A stretch of DNA of 32,079 nucleotides, taken from the NCBI GenBank assembly GCA_016223045.1, contig JACRPT010000114.1, forward strand, positions 1 to 32,079. The letters run 5' to 3'. The notes beneath the pieces are model-generated. The model saw only the letters and a program-made list of their open reading frames with translations. It had not been told where the DNA came from and did no database searches. The position numbers and the translations under genes were made by a program. Source of the DNA: Candidatus Eiseniibacteriota bacterium (GTDB lineage Bacteria > Eisenbacteria > RBG-16-71-46). This document shows, in pieces, positions 1 through 9,919 of this stretch (position 1 is the first letter of the stretch; each line of letters starts with the position of its first letter).

Positions 1-1
1 C

Positions 2-103
2 CGCAACCACCGCTGCCGCACGATCGACGAGCTGCTGGCCGCCGCGCTGCGCTGGCTGGAGGCCCGCTTCACGCAGTCCCAGGAGTATGCTCATGCAGCT
101 TGA
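2..103 (+). pseudogene. C-terminal fragment of a transposase, probably IS630 family
   Basis: The window opens inside an open frame of 33 codons ending in TGA at 101-103. The peptide begins NHRCRTIDELLAAALRWLEA. It resembles the last helix of IS630/DDE_3 transposases, where an N-H/N-R motif is followed by an amphipathic helix that starts with a short S/T-hydrophobic-E/D-E-L pattern. The upstream part lies outside the window, so it cannot be said whether the gene is intact. No terminal inverted repeat could be recognised between its stop and the next gene. The family call rests on a short stretch and is tentative. Confidence 0.35.
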
Positions 104-151
104 TATCGACTTCTCCGAATCACGCGAAATGATTTAGCCGGGGAGCCCCTC

Positions 152-2347
152 TTGCCGATATCCAGCGCTGCAACGGAGATCCAGTTCAGGATCCACGGCA
201 TGGATTGCGCCGAGGAGATCGCGGTCCTCAAGCGCGAGGTGGCGTCTCGCGTGGGCGGCGAGGACCGGCTGGTCTTCAATCTCCTCGAGGGCACCATGAC
301 GGTCCAGTCGCCCCCCGCGGGTCTTGCGCCGGGCGCCGTCGAGGAAGCCGTGGCCCGCACCGGCATGCGCGCGGAGCTGCTCCGGGGCCAGGCAGGCTCG
401 CTCTCACGAGCGGGTCGCTCGGAGCGTCACGGTCGGATGGTCCTGACCGCGCTCAGCGGCCTCTTCACCGTGGCAGGATTCCTGACGCACGTGTGGCTGG
501 GTGGTGGGATCGCTGCAGCGCTTGGCTCCGAAGGCCTGGGCCTCGGGCATCGCCTCCCCGCGCTCACCGCGGTGCTCTACGCGCTGGCGATCGGGTGCGG
601 CGGATTCTACGTCCTGCCCAAGGCGTGGCTCGCTGCCAGGCGGCTCCAGCCCGACATCAATCTCCTCATGACCCTTGCGGTGCTCGGCGCCGCGGTGATC
701 GGCGAAGGGTTCGAGGCGGCGACCGTCACTGTCCTCTTCTCACTCTCCCTGACGCTCGAAGCCTGGAGTATCGGCCGCGCCCGTCGAGCCGTCGCGACGC
801 TCCTGAACCTCGCGCCGCCTGTGGTCCGGCTCAAGCGCGCAGACCACGACGAGCTCGAGGTGTCGCCCGACCAGGTTGCGGTAGGGGCGATCTTCATCGT
901 CCGTCCGGGCGAGCGCATTGCCCTCGACGGCGAGGTGGTCTCCGGCACGAGCGCCGTCAACCAGGCGCCCATCACCGGCGAGAGCCAGCCTGCGGCCAAG
1001 GCGCCCGGCGATCCCGTCTTTGCAGGAACCATCAACGGCGATGGCGCTCTCGAGGTGCGCAGCATCAAGCCCGCGAGCGAGACGACCCTCGCCCACATCA
1101 TCCGGCTCGTGCGCGGCGCGCAGGCCAAACGCGCTCGGTCGGAGCAGTGGGTGGACCGCTTCGCGCGGGTCTACACCCCGGCGGTCATGGCGCTCGCCGC
1201 TACCGTCGCGGTGGTACCGCCACTCCTGTGGGGCGGGCCGGCATTCCCCTGGTTCTATCGGGCGCTGGTGCTGCTCGTCATCGCCTGCCCCTGCGCGCTC
1301 GTCATCTCCACGCCGGTCAGCATCGTGGCGGGCCTCGCGGCCTCCGCAAGGCACGGCGTGCTGGTCAAGGGCGGCATGTACCTCGAGCTTCCCGCGAGGA
1401 TTCGGGCGGTCGTCTTCGATAAGACCGGCACGCTGACCCGAGGTGAGCTGGAGGTCGCCGAGGTGCTCCCGCTCAGCGGCCACAGCGAGGCCGAGTTGAT
1501 TTCGCGCGGCGCTGCGATGGAGGCCCGAAGCGACCACCCGATCGCCCGGGCCATCGTCAGCTACGCACGCCGGCAAGGCGCCGAACTCGAGCCGGCCGAC
1601 GACCTCCGCATCGTCCAGGGCAAGGGCGCGACCGCACGATTCAAGGGCAAGACCTACTGGCTCGGATCCCACCGCTATCTCGAGGAACGCGGCCAGGAGA
1701 CCGAGGAAGCGCATCGGTTGCTGGAGGCGATGGCCGACACCGGGATGACCGTGGTCGTGGTCGGCAGCGACACTCACCTGTGCGGATTGATCGGGCTGCG
1801 CGATGCGCTCCGCCCCGAGGTCGGGCGAGCCATCCACGAGCTGCGGCAGGCTGGTGTTCGGAGGCTGGTCATGCTCACAGGCGACAATGCTCCGACGGCC
1901 AAAGTCATCGCGCGCTCAGCCGGCGTGGATGAGCACGCCGCGGAGCTGCTCCCCCAGGACAAGGTCGCCGCCGTCGAGCGGCTCGTCCACCGCTATGGAG
2001 TGGTCGCAATGGTGGGCGACGGGGTGAACGATGCCCCTGCCATGGCGCGCGCGACCCTGGGCATCGCGATGGGTGCCGCCGGCAGCGATGCCGCGATCGA
2101 GACCGCCGACGTCGCGCTGATGGGAGACGACCTCACGAGGATCCCATGGCTCGTCGGGCACTCTCGACGGACCATGCGCGTCATCCGGCAGAACATCACG
2201 TTCTCGCTCCTGGTCAAGGCGGTCTTCGTCGTTTTGACCTTCGCGGGAGCAGCGACCCTCTGGAGCGCCATCGCCGCCGACATGGGCGCCTCGCTGCTCG
2301 TGATCTTCAACGGGCTGAGGCTCCTCAGGGGTGCCCCGACGGCCTGA
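152..2347 (+). CDS. Heavy-metal-translocating P1B-type ATPase (Zn/Cd/Pb class)
   Basis: Integral-membrane pump that exports soft divalent metals using ATP; 731 aa, the usual length for the CadA/ZntA group. The N-terminal metal-binding domain is degenerate, with GMDCAEE (residues 16-22) holding one Cys instead of CxxC. An actuator TGES motif follows. The membrane CPC metal site is at C379-P380-C381, the phosphorylated Asp is D423 in DKTGTLT, SDHPIARA is the nucleotide-domain HP motif, and GDGVNDAP (from residue 622) is the hinge. CPC followed by LVISTP is typical of Zn/Cd/Pb pumps rather than Cu pumps. The start is TTG at 152, preceded by GGGGAG at 140-145; a later ATG would cut into the metal-binding domain. 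The stop TGA overlaps the ATG of the RND-pump remnant. Metal specificity is inferred from motifs only. Confidence 0.93.
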   Translation: MPISSAATEIQFRIHGMDCAEEIAVLKREVASRVGGEDRLVFNLLEGTMTVQSPPAGLAPGAVEEAVARTGMRAELLRGQAGSLSRAGRSERHGRMVLTALSGLFTVAGFLTHVWLGGGIAAALGSEGLGLGHRLPALTAVLYALAIGCGGFYVLPKAWLAARRLQPDINLLMTLAVLGAAVIGEGFEAATVTVLFSLSLTLEAWSIGRARRAVATLLNLAPPVVRLKRADHDELEVSPDQVAVGAIFIVRPGERIALDGEVVSGTSAVNQAPITGESQPAAKAPGDPVFAGTINGDGALEVRSIKPASETTLAHIIRLVRGAQAKRARSEQWVDRFARVYTPAVMALAATVAVVPPLLWGGPAFPWFYRALVLLVIACPCALVISTPVSIVAGLAASARHGVLVKGGMYLELPARIRAVVFDKTGTLTRGELEVAEVLPLSGHSEAELISRGAAMEARSDHPIARAIVSYARRQGAELEPADDLRIVQGKGATARFKGKTYWLGSHRYLEERGQETEEAHRLLEAMADTGMTVVVVGSDTHLCGLIGLRDALRPEVGRAIHELRQAGVRRLVMLTGDNAPTAKVIARSAGVDEHAAELLPQDKVAAVERLVHRYGVVAMVGDGVNDAPAMARATLGIAMGAAGSDAAIETADVALMGDDLTRIPWLVGHSRRTMRVIRQNITFSLLVKAVFVVLTFAGAATLWSAIAADMGASLLVIFNGLRLLRGAPTA

Positions 2348-2511
2348 TGGACCGGGCCCGATTCGTTGCCCAACAAGCCAGGCCACAACTCGCGGCCAGT
2401 TCACCGGTGGTCATCGGCGGGGTCGTCTCGTCCACGCTGCTCACGCTGCTGGTGCTCCCGGTGCTCTACCGGCTCGCCCACCGGGACCGCGAGCCCGCAC
2501 CGGAGCCGTGA
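2347..2511 (+). pseudogene. C-terminal remnant of a CzcA/CusA-type RND metal efflux pump
   Basis: A 54-codon frame whose ATG overlaps the ATPase stop (TGATG at 2345-2349). Its second half, from SSPVVIGGVVSSTLLTLLVL (residues 18-37) to VLPVLYRLAHRD, matches the last transmembrane helix of heavy-metal RND pumps, where VVIGG(L/I)xSSTLLTLLVLPxLYR is highly conserved. The pump itself is normally about 1,000 residues, so more than 95% is missing. The first 17 residues do not match the family. The frame is either a dead fragment left by a deletion or, less likely, a small membrane peptide still translated by coupling to the ATPase. It indicates that a CzcA-like pump once stood next to this ATPase. 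Confidence 0.75.
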
Positions 2512-2612
2512 GGCACGGGGGCGAGGGTCCAAGAGTAGCAGTGCGCTCCGAAGCCGCGGCGGGCGATGCTGTCCGCTCCGGACCGCCGCCACCGTACCGC
2601 CAGGAGAGAGCC

Positions 2613-3950
2613 ATGACGACCGCCGAAGCACGCGAGCAAGGCGCCGAGCCGCCGAAGGAAGCCCTCACGCTGCGCGACAACGTCCGCATCCTGTTCGGGG
2701 CCGCGCGGGCCTTCTGGCTGGTGAACCTGGTCAACTTCGGCGACGGCATCGCCTACTTCGGCATCCTCAACCTGCTCACGCTCTTCATCCACCAGGGCGT
2801 GGGCTTCTCGGACCAGCTCACCGGCATCGCGGTCTCGGTCTTCACCGGGCTGGTGACGCTGTGCATGTTCGGCGGCGGGTTCGTCTCCGACCGGCTGGGT
2901 GTGCGGCGCGCGCTCACGCTCTCGGTCTCCGTGCTGCTGGCCGGGCGGCTGCTGCTGGTGCTGAGCCCCCTGCCGGGCGGGGCCGCGGGCCCGGCCACGC
3001 TGTGGTGCGGGCTGGTGCTCATGGGGCTGGCCTCGGGCGTGCTCCAGCCCGCGCTCTACGCGGGTGTGAAGGAGTTCACCGACCCGCGCACCACGACCAT
3101 CGGCTACAGCCTGCTCTACGCCATCATGAACCTCGGCATCGTTGCCGAGACCTTCGTCTCGCCGTTCATCCGCGGGCGCTGGCAGATCTCGGGCGTGTTC
3201 TGGGGCATGATCGGGGTCACCGCGCTCATGCTGGCCGCGAACCTGCTGTTCTTCACGCGCCGGATCGAGCGGCGCGACCGCGTCGTGGACCACGCGACCC
3301 CGGCGCACGAGGACCGCCGCACGCTGGCGGAGAAGATCCGGGCGCTGCCGTTCCTCGACGCCCGGTTCATCTTCTTCATCTTCGTCCTGCTGCCGGTGCG
3401 CACCCTGTTCGCCCACCAGTTCCTGACGCTCCCCGACTACGTGATGCGCTGCTTCCCGAAGGAGGTGGGGGCGCGCTACGAGTGGTTCCAGGGCCTGAAC
3501 CCTCTCATCATCGTGATCTTCGTGCCGCTCATCGCCGCGTTCACGCGCCGCGCGAACATCATCACCATGATGATCATCGGCACCACGATCTCGGCGGTCT
3601 CGACGTTCCTGCTGGTCCCGGGCCCGCGGCTGGAGACGCTCATCGCCTACGTGGTGCTGTTCTCGCTGGGCGAGGCGGTGTGGGCGAGCCGATTCCTCGA
3701 GTACGTGGCCGACCTGGCGCCGGCGGGGCAGGTCGGCGCCTACATGGGGCTGGCTGGCATCCCGTGGTTCCTCGCCAAGATGACGACCGGGTTCTACTCG
3801 GGGGCGATGATCGCGCGCTTCATCCCCGAGGGCGGGGCGCAGGACAGCGGCACGCTGTGGCTGGTCTACGCCGCCGTCGCGATGATCTCGCCCGTGGGCC
3901 TGGTGATCGGTCGCAAGTGGGTGCAGAAGGGGGTCAGGGTCGCGCACTGA
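2613..3950 (+). CDS. Major facilitator superfamily transporter
   Basis: A 445-residue inner-membrane transporter. About twelve hydrophobic segments can be traced, beginning with FWLVNLVNFGDGIAYFGILN (residues 34-53). The loop between helices 2 and 3 carries the MFS signature in the form GGGFVSDRLGVRRA. The N-terminal GDGIAYFGI region and a helix-4 segment ending in GVLQPALYAGVKEF recall the proton-dependent oligopeptide transporter (POT) branch, but the substrate cannot be told from sequence. The ATG at 2613 has a clear ribosome-binding site (AGGAGAG at 2602-2608); the frame is open upstream, but no start there has such a site. It stands alone between the metal-pump remnant and the TonB-dependent receptor. 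Confidence 0.88.
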   Translation: MTTAEAREQGAEPPKEALTLRDNVRILFGAARAFWLVNLVNFGDGIAYFGILNLLTLFIHQGVGFSDQLTGIAVSVFTGLVTLCMFGGGFVSDRLGVRRALTLSVSVLLAGRLLLVLSPLPGGAAGPATLWCGLVLMGLASGVLQPALYAGVKEFTDPRTTTIGYSLLYAIMNLGIVAETFVSPFIRGRWQISGVFWGMIGVTALMLAANLLFFTRRIERRDRVVDHATPAHEDRRTLAEKIRALPFLDARFIFFIFVLLPVRTLFAHQFLTLPDYVMRCFPKEVGARYEWFQGLNPLIIVIFVPLIAAFTRRANIITMMIIGTTISAVSTFLLVPGPRLETLIAYVVLFSLGEAVWASRFLEYVADLAPAGQVGAYMGLAGIPWFLAKMTTGFYSGAMIARFIPEGGAQDSGTLWLVYAAVAMISPVGLVIGRKWVQKGVRVAH

Positions 3951-4218
3951 GGCCCCGGGCGGGCTCCCCCGGAGGCCCGGAGCGGGCGCCCGGCCCGCCG
4001 CCTTCCCTCTCAAGCGCGGGGCGGAATCTGCCGATGAGACCGGGAGCAGGGGCCCTGGAGCCGCCCCCGGGCGCACGGGGCCGGAGCCGCGTGGCCCCGC
4101 TTCGTCCGAATCCCCGGCAGGGAGAGCCCAGAAGATGGCGACAGGGAGGACGCTGGCGCCCGACGGTGCCGGTCGCGCCCGGTGTCCGGGACGAACCCCG
4201 GACGGAGGAGCGCCGGCC

Positions 4219-6237
4219 GTGACGCTCGCCGCCGTTCCCACCCTGCTCGGCCTGGTCCTCGCGCTGGCCACGGCGCCCGCATGGGCCGGGGACCCCGGCG
4301 CTGCGGCTCCCGCGGCCCGCGACACCGACCTCACCGGGCTCTCCCTCGACGAGCTGATGCGGGTCGAGGTCGTCTACGCGGCCTCGCGCTACGAGCAGAA
4401 GCTCGCCGAGGCGCCCGCGGCCGTCACCATCGTCACCGCCGAAGAGATCCGGAAGCACGGCTACCGCACGCTCGCCGACGTGCTGGCGAGCACGCGCGGC
4501 ATCTTCATCACCTACGACCGCCTGTACCAGTACGCCGGGGTGCGCGGGTTCGGCCGGCTCGGGGACTACAACACCCGCCTGCTGCTGCTGGTGAACGGCC
4601 ACCGCATCAACGACAACGCCTACGGCTATGCCGGCATCGGGACCGACTTCGCGCTCGACCTGGACCTGGTGGAACGGGTGGAGGTCGTGCGCGGTCCGAG
4701 CTCCTCGATCTACGGCACCAGCGCGTTCTTCGGCGTGGTGAACGTCGTGACCCGTACCGCCCGCGACCTGAAGGGTTGGAGCTTCCAGGGCGGCTCGGCG
4801 AGCTACGGCACGCGCGCTGGGAGCCTCGGCTACGGCGGCGAGACCACCGCCGGCCTGCGCGTCGTCGCCAGCGGCCTCGTGGTGGACAGCGACGGCCAGG
4901 ACTTCTACTTCCCCGAATTCGACACGCCCGCCACGAACAGCGGACGCACCGTCGGGAACGATACCGACGAGGGGAACAAGCTCTTCGCGCAGCTCGCGTG
5001 GCGCGGCCTCACGCTCGAGGCGGTCCACAGCGTGCGGACCAAGCGCGTGCCCACCGCCTCGTACGGGACCCTGTTCAACGACCGGCGCTCGGCCACCCGC
5101 GACGAGCGGCAGTTCCTCGCGCTCCGCGTCGACCGCGAGCCCGCGGAGGGCGTCGGGATCGCGGCGCGGGTCTCCTACGACCGCTCCGACTACGACGGCG
5201 TCTACGTCTACGACGCGGGGTCGCCCGGAAGCCCGGACATCGCCGTGGACAACGACTACGGGCGCGGGCGCTGGTGGACGGCGGAACTCCAGTTGAGCCG
5301 GCGCCTGCTCGAGCGGCACCGCGTCCTGGTCGGGTCGGAGTACCGCTACGACAGCCGCGACGACCAGGGAACGTACGACGCCACGACCGTCTACCTGGAC
5401 GACCACCGCACCGCCCGCGTCTGGGCGATCTACCTGCAGGACGAGCTGGCACTGGCGCCGGTGCTGCGCCTGAACGCCGGTGCGCGCCTCGACCACTATC
5501 CGGCGTTCGGCGGCACGATCAACCCGCGCCTGGCCCTGATCTACAACCCGGTCCCGAACAGCGCGGTCAAGCTGCTCTACGGGCGGGCCTTCCGGGCGCC
5601 GAACGTGTTCGAGCTGTACTTCAGCGGGTTGGGCCTCAAGGCCGCTCTGGACCTCAAGCCGGAAGTCACCCGGACCTGCGAGCTGGTGGTCGAGCACGAA
5701 CTGACCGCCGGGCTGAGCGCCACCGCCTCGGGTTTCTACTACGACATCGCGCAGCTGATCAGCCAGCAGACGGATCCGGCCGATGGGCTGCTCGTCTTCC
5801 GCAACGTCGAGCAGGCCCGTGCGAGCGGGGTCGAGCTGGAGCTCAAGGCCCGCTCGAAGGCCGGCGCGACCGGCGACCTGAGCTATACCTACCAGCACAG
5901 CGAGAACGGGCAGGATCACGGCCCGACGCTCAACTCGCCGGACCACCTCGCCAGGCTGGGCGCGACCTGGCCGCTGCTGGACCGGAGGCTCTCCCTCGGC
6001 AGCGGGCTCCAGTGCACCTCGCGGCGCCGCACGCTGGCGGGCGCCTGGGCCCGCGGCTTCGTGCTCGGGAATCTCACGCTCCTCGCCCCGCTCCGCGCGA
6101 ACCAGCTCGAGGCGTCGCTCGGCGTCTACAACGTGTTCGACACGCGCTATGCCGATCCCGGTGGCGAAGAGCACGTGCAGGACCTGATCCCGCAGGACGG
6201 GCGGAGCTGGCGCGCGCGGCTGCGCTGGCGGATCTGA
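4219..6237 (+). CDS. TonB-dependent outer-membrane receptor
   Basis: A 672-residue outer-membrane beta-barrel gated by a plug and energised by TonB. The start chosen is GTG at 4219, with GGAGGAG at 4204-4210. It gives a clean signal peptide ending APAWA; the ATG at 4135 would add a long charged leader. The plug domain (about residues 50-180) has the usual sequence steps: VTIVTAEEIRKHGYRTLADV, then GVRGFG, LLLVNGHRIND, VERVEVVRGPSSSIYGTSAF and GVVNVVTR. The C-terminal strand region contains YNVFDTRYADPGG and ends in aromatic-rich WRARLRWRI. The yfiR and sensor-kinase genes follow directly, so it probably belongs to a signalling module rather than a siderophore system. I see no cobalamin riboswitch in the 268 bases before it. 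The ligand is unknown. Confidence 0.93.
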   Translation: MTLAAVPTLLGLVLALATAPAWAGDPGAAAPAARDTDLTGLSLDELMRVEVVYAASRYEQKLAEAPAAVTIVTAEEIRKHGYRTLADVLASTRGIFITYDRLYQYAGVRGFGRLGDYNTRLLLLVNGHRINDNAYGYAGIGTDFALDLDLVERVEVVRGPSSSIYGTSAFFGVVNVVTRTARDLKGWSFQGGSASYGTRAGSLGYGGETTAGLRVVASGLVVDSDGQDFYFPEFDTPATNSGRTVGNDTDEGNKLFAQLAWRGLTLEAVHSVRTKRVPTASYGTLFNDRRSATRDERQFLALRVDREPAEGVGIAARVSYDRSDYDGVYVYDAGSPGSPDIAVDNDYGRGRWWTAELQLSRRLLERHRVLVGSEYRYDSRDDQGTYDATTVYLDDHRTARVWAIYLQDELALAPVLRLNAGARLDHYPAFGGTINPRLALIYNPVPNSAVKLLYGRAFRAPNVFELYFSGLGLKAALDLKPEVTRTCELVVEHELTAGLSATASGFYYDIAQLISQQTDPADGLLVFRNVEQARASGVELELKARSKAGATGDLSYTYQHSENGQDHGPTLNSPDHLARLGATWPLLDRRLSLGSGLQCTSRRRTLAGAWARGFVLGNLTLLAPLRANQLEASLGVYNVFDTRYADPGGEEHVQDLIPQDGRSWRARLRWRI

Positions 6238-6278
6238 CGACCGCGCCCCGCCGCCGGACCGTCCGGACGACACCTTTG

Positions 6279-6774
6279 ATGCCGCCTCGACCTCGCGCCA
6301 CCGCCGCCGGATCCCGGCGCTTCCTGGGGATGGTGGCGGGGCTCTCGCTGGCGGCTGCGGCGCTCATGCCCCGAGTGCCGGCCGGCGCCGCCGACGCCTC
6401 GCTCGAGTACGACGTCAAGGCGGCGTTCATCTACAACTTCGCCAAGTTCACCGAATGGCCCGAAGGGAGCCTGCGCGACCAGGTGCTGCGCGTCGGCATC
6501 GTCGGGAAGGACCCGTTCGACGGCAGGATCGACCGCTGCATGGACGGCAAGACCGTGCACGGCGCGCGGCTGCTGGTGAGGCGGCTCGAGGGCCTCGAGG
6601 GCGCCGGGGAGTGCGACCTGCTCTTCGTCCCGGCCTCCGAGGACCAGCGTCTCGGGGAGATTCTGGGGCGGGTGCGCGGGCTCCCCGTCCTCACGGTCGG
6701 GGAGACCGGCTCAGCTCGAAGCTCCTGCAGGTGGCCGACGCCGTCCGGACGGATCGTCCCGCGGAGAGTCACTG

Positions 6775-6775
<1 letters not shown>
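6279..6775 (+). pseudogene. yfiR: YfiR-family (DUF4154) periplasmic protein gene with an out-of-frame internal deletion
   Basis: YfiR proteins are small periplasmic regulators; in Pseudomonas YfiR inhibits the CHASE8-bearing cyclase YfiN. The ATG at 6279 opens a signal peptide (about 35 residues), then the family hallmark VKAAFIYNFAKFTEWPEG, and the frame matches as far as GLPVLTVGET at about 6707. The expected last third (a glycine-rich strand followed by VRFEIN and a helix) is then missing. The conserved final helix RLSSKLLQVADAV appears immediately, but in another frame (6707-6745). That frame ends in TGA at 6773-6775, overlapping the kinase ATG as expected for the original stop. Reading on in the first frame gives an unrelated tail that runs into the kinase gene until 6932. 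Roughly 30-35 codons plus one base appear to be lost. Either the gene is broken or the assembly is wrong here. Confidence 0.82.
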
Positions 6776-8742
<1,967 letters not shown>

Positions 8743-8761
8743 CGAAGGGCCCGCGAGGCCG

Positions 8762-9919
8762 TCAGTACAGGAACATCGGCTTGCCGAGCAGGTGCGCGAC
8801 CTTCGGCCGGTACTCCCGGACATCGTAGAGCTCTTCCACGTCCACGCGCTTGCGCCCCGCGGCGATGATCTCGGCCGGGACCGTCGTGTACTTGCCGTCG
8901 CGCAGCGCCACCATCCGGCCGCTCTGCCGCCTGAGCAGCAGGTCGGTGGCCAGGCAGGCGTAGCTGGTCGCCACCATGCGGTCGAGCGCATCCGGTTCCC
9001 CGCTGCGCATCAGGTAGGCGACCTGCTGGTAGAGCGTGGCGATGCCGGAGCGCTTCTCGATCTCCTGCGCCACGTGGAGCCCCACGCCGCCGAGCTTCTT
9101 GTGGCCGTAGGCGTCGGGCGCGCCGGTCATCACCATGGCGCCGCCCACGGGCTTGGCCCCTTCCGAGATCGTCATGATGGCGTAGGAGCTGGGATTGCCG
9201 CGGCGGTCTTCCACCAGCCGGTCCACCAGCCGGTCCACCTCGAAATCCACCTCCGAGATGACCGCGCGATCCACGCCCGCGAGGTAGGCGGTGATGAGCG
9301 AGGTCTCGCCCGAGTAGCGGCCGAACAGCTCGACCACGCCGATGCGCTCGGCCGAGCCGATCACGGTTCGCAGCCCGTGGATGAACTCGACGCTGCGGGT
9401 CACGGCGGTCGAGAAGCCGATGCAGTAGTCGGTGCCGTGGACGTCGTTGTCCATGGTCTTGGGGATGCACACCACCGGCACGCCCTCGCGGTGCAGCCGC
9501 ACCGCGTAGCTCAGCGTGTCGTCGCCGCCGATGGCGATGAGCCCGTCGAGCCCGAGGTGCCCGATGACGCGCAGCACGTGCGGCGTGCAGTCGGCGTGCG
9601 CGCCCGGTGCGAGCCCGGCGCCGACTCCGCGCAGGAAGCCGGGGAGGTCCTCGCGGCGCACGCGTCCCGGGTTGGTGCGCGAAGTGTGCAGGAAGGTGCC
9701 GCCGCTGCGGTCGATGATGCGGGTGTTCGCGCGCGTGAGCGGCACGACCAGGGCGTCGCGGTCCTGCGGGTCGTCGGGGTCGAGGTGGAGCAGCCCGGCC
9801 CAGCCGCGCCTGAGTCCGAGCATCTCGTGCCCTTCCTCGGTGGCGCGCCAGACCGCGGCCTTGATGCAGGAGTTGAGTCCGGGGACGTCGCCGCCGCCGG
9901 TGAAGATGCCGATCCTCAT
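8762..9919 (-). CDS. pfp: 6-phosphofructokinase, predicted PPi-dependent type
   Basis: Phosphorylates fructose 6-phosphate to the 1,6-bisphosphate in the cytosol; 385 aa. The PFK fold begins with [11 protein letters not shown] (residues 6-16). The phosphoryl-donor site reads GGDDT, with Asp at residue 134 where ATP enzymes have Gly, and PKTMDND has Lys154 where ATP enzymes also have Gly. Both substitutions are the recognised marks of PPi-using enzymes, which makes the reaction reversible. D157 in TMDND is the catalytic base. The later GRYSGE segment corresponds to the substrate-binding GRxxGY region. The ATG overlaps the stop of the upstream glycosyltransferase gene (ATGA), so the two are probably translationally coupled. 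The gene ends 19 bases from the convergent kinase gene. Donor use is predicted from residues, not shown. Confidence 0.9.
   Translation of the reverse strand: MRIGIFTGGGDVPGLNSCIKAAVWRATEEGHEMLGLRRGWAGLLHLDPDDPQDRDALVVPLTRANTRIIDRSGGTFLHTSRTNPGRVRREDLPGFLRGVGAGLAPGAHADCTPHVLRVIGHLGLDGLIAIGGDDTLSYAVRLHREGVPVVCIPKTMDNDVHGTDYCIGFSTAVTRSVEFIHGLRTVIGSAERIGVVELFGRYSGETSLITAYLAGVDRAVISEVDFEVDRLVDRLVEDRRGNPSSYAIMTISEGAKPVGGAMVMTGAPDAYGHKKLGGVGLHVAQEIEKRSGIATLYQQVAYLMRSGEPDALDRMVATSYACLATDLLLRRQSGRMVALRDGKYTTVPAEIIAAGRKRVDVEELYDVREYRPKVAHLLGKPMFLY

Noticed and set aside
3951-4060. GC-rich inverted repeats after the MFS gene as a terminator
   Set aside because: Several short imperfect pairings are possible, but there is no single strong stem and no T-run.
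4135-4218. Earlier ATG start for the TonB-dependent receptor
   Set aside because: It would put 28 charged residues before the signal peptide. The GTG at 4219 has a well-placed GGAGGAG.
2466-4334. 622-codon open frame antisense to the MFS gene
   Set aside because: Shadow of the transporter; an Arg/His/Gln/Glu-rich product without domains.
3934-6273. 779-codon open frame antisense to the TonB-dependent receptor
   Set aside because: Mirror frame of a clear receptor gene; composition is Val/Arg/Ala/Glu-rich and no family pattern is seen.
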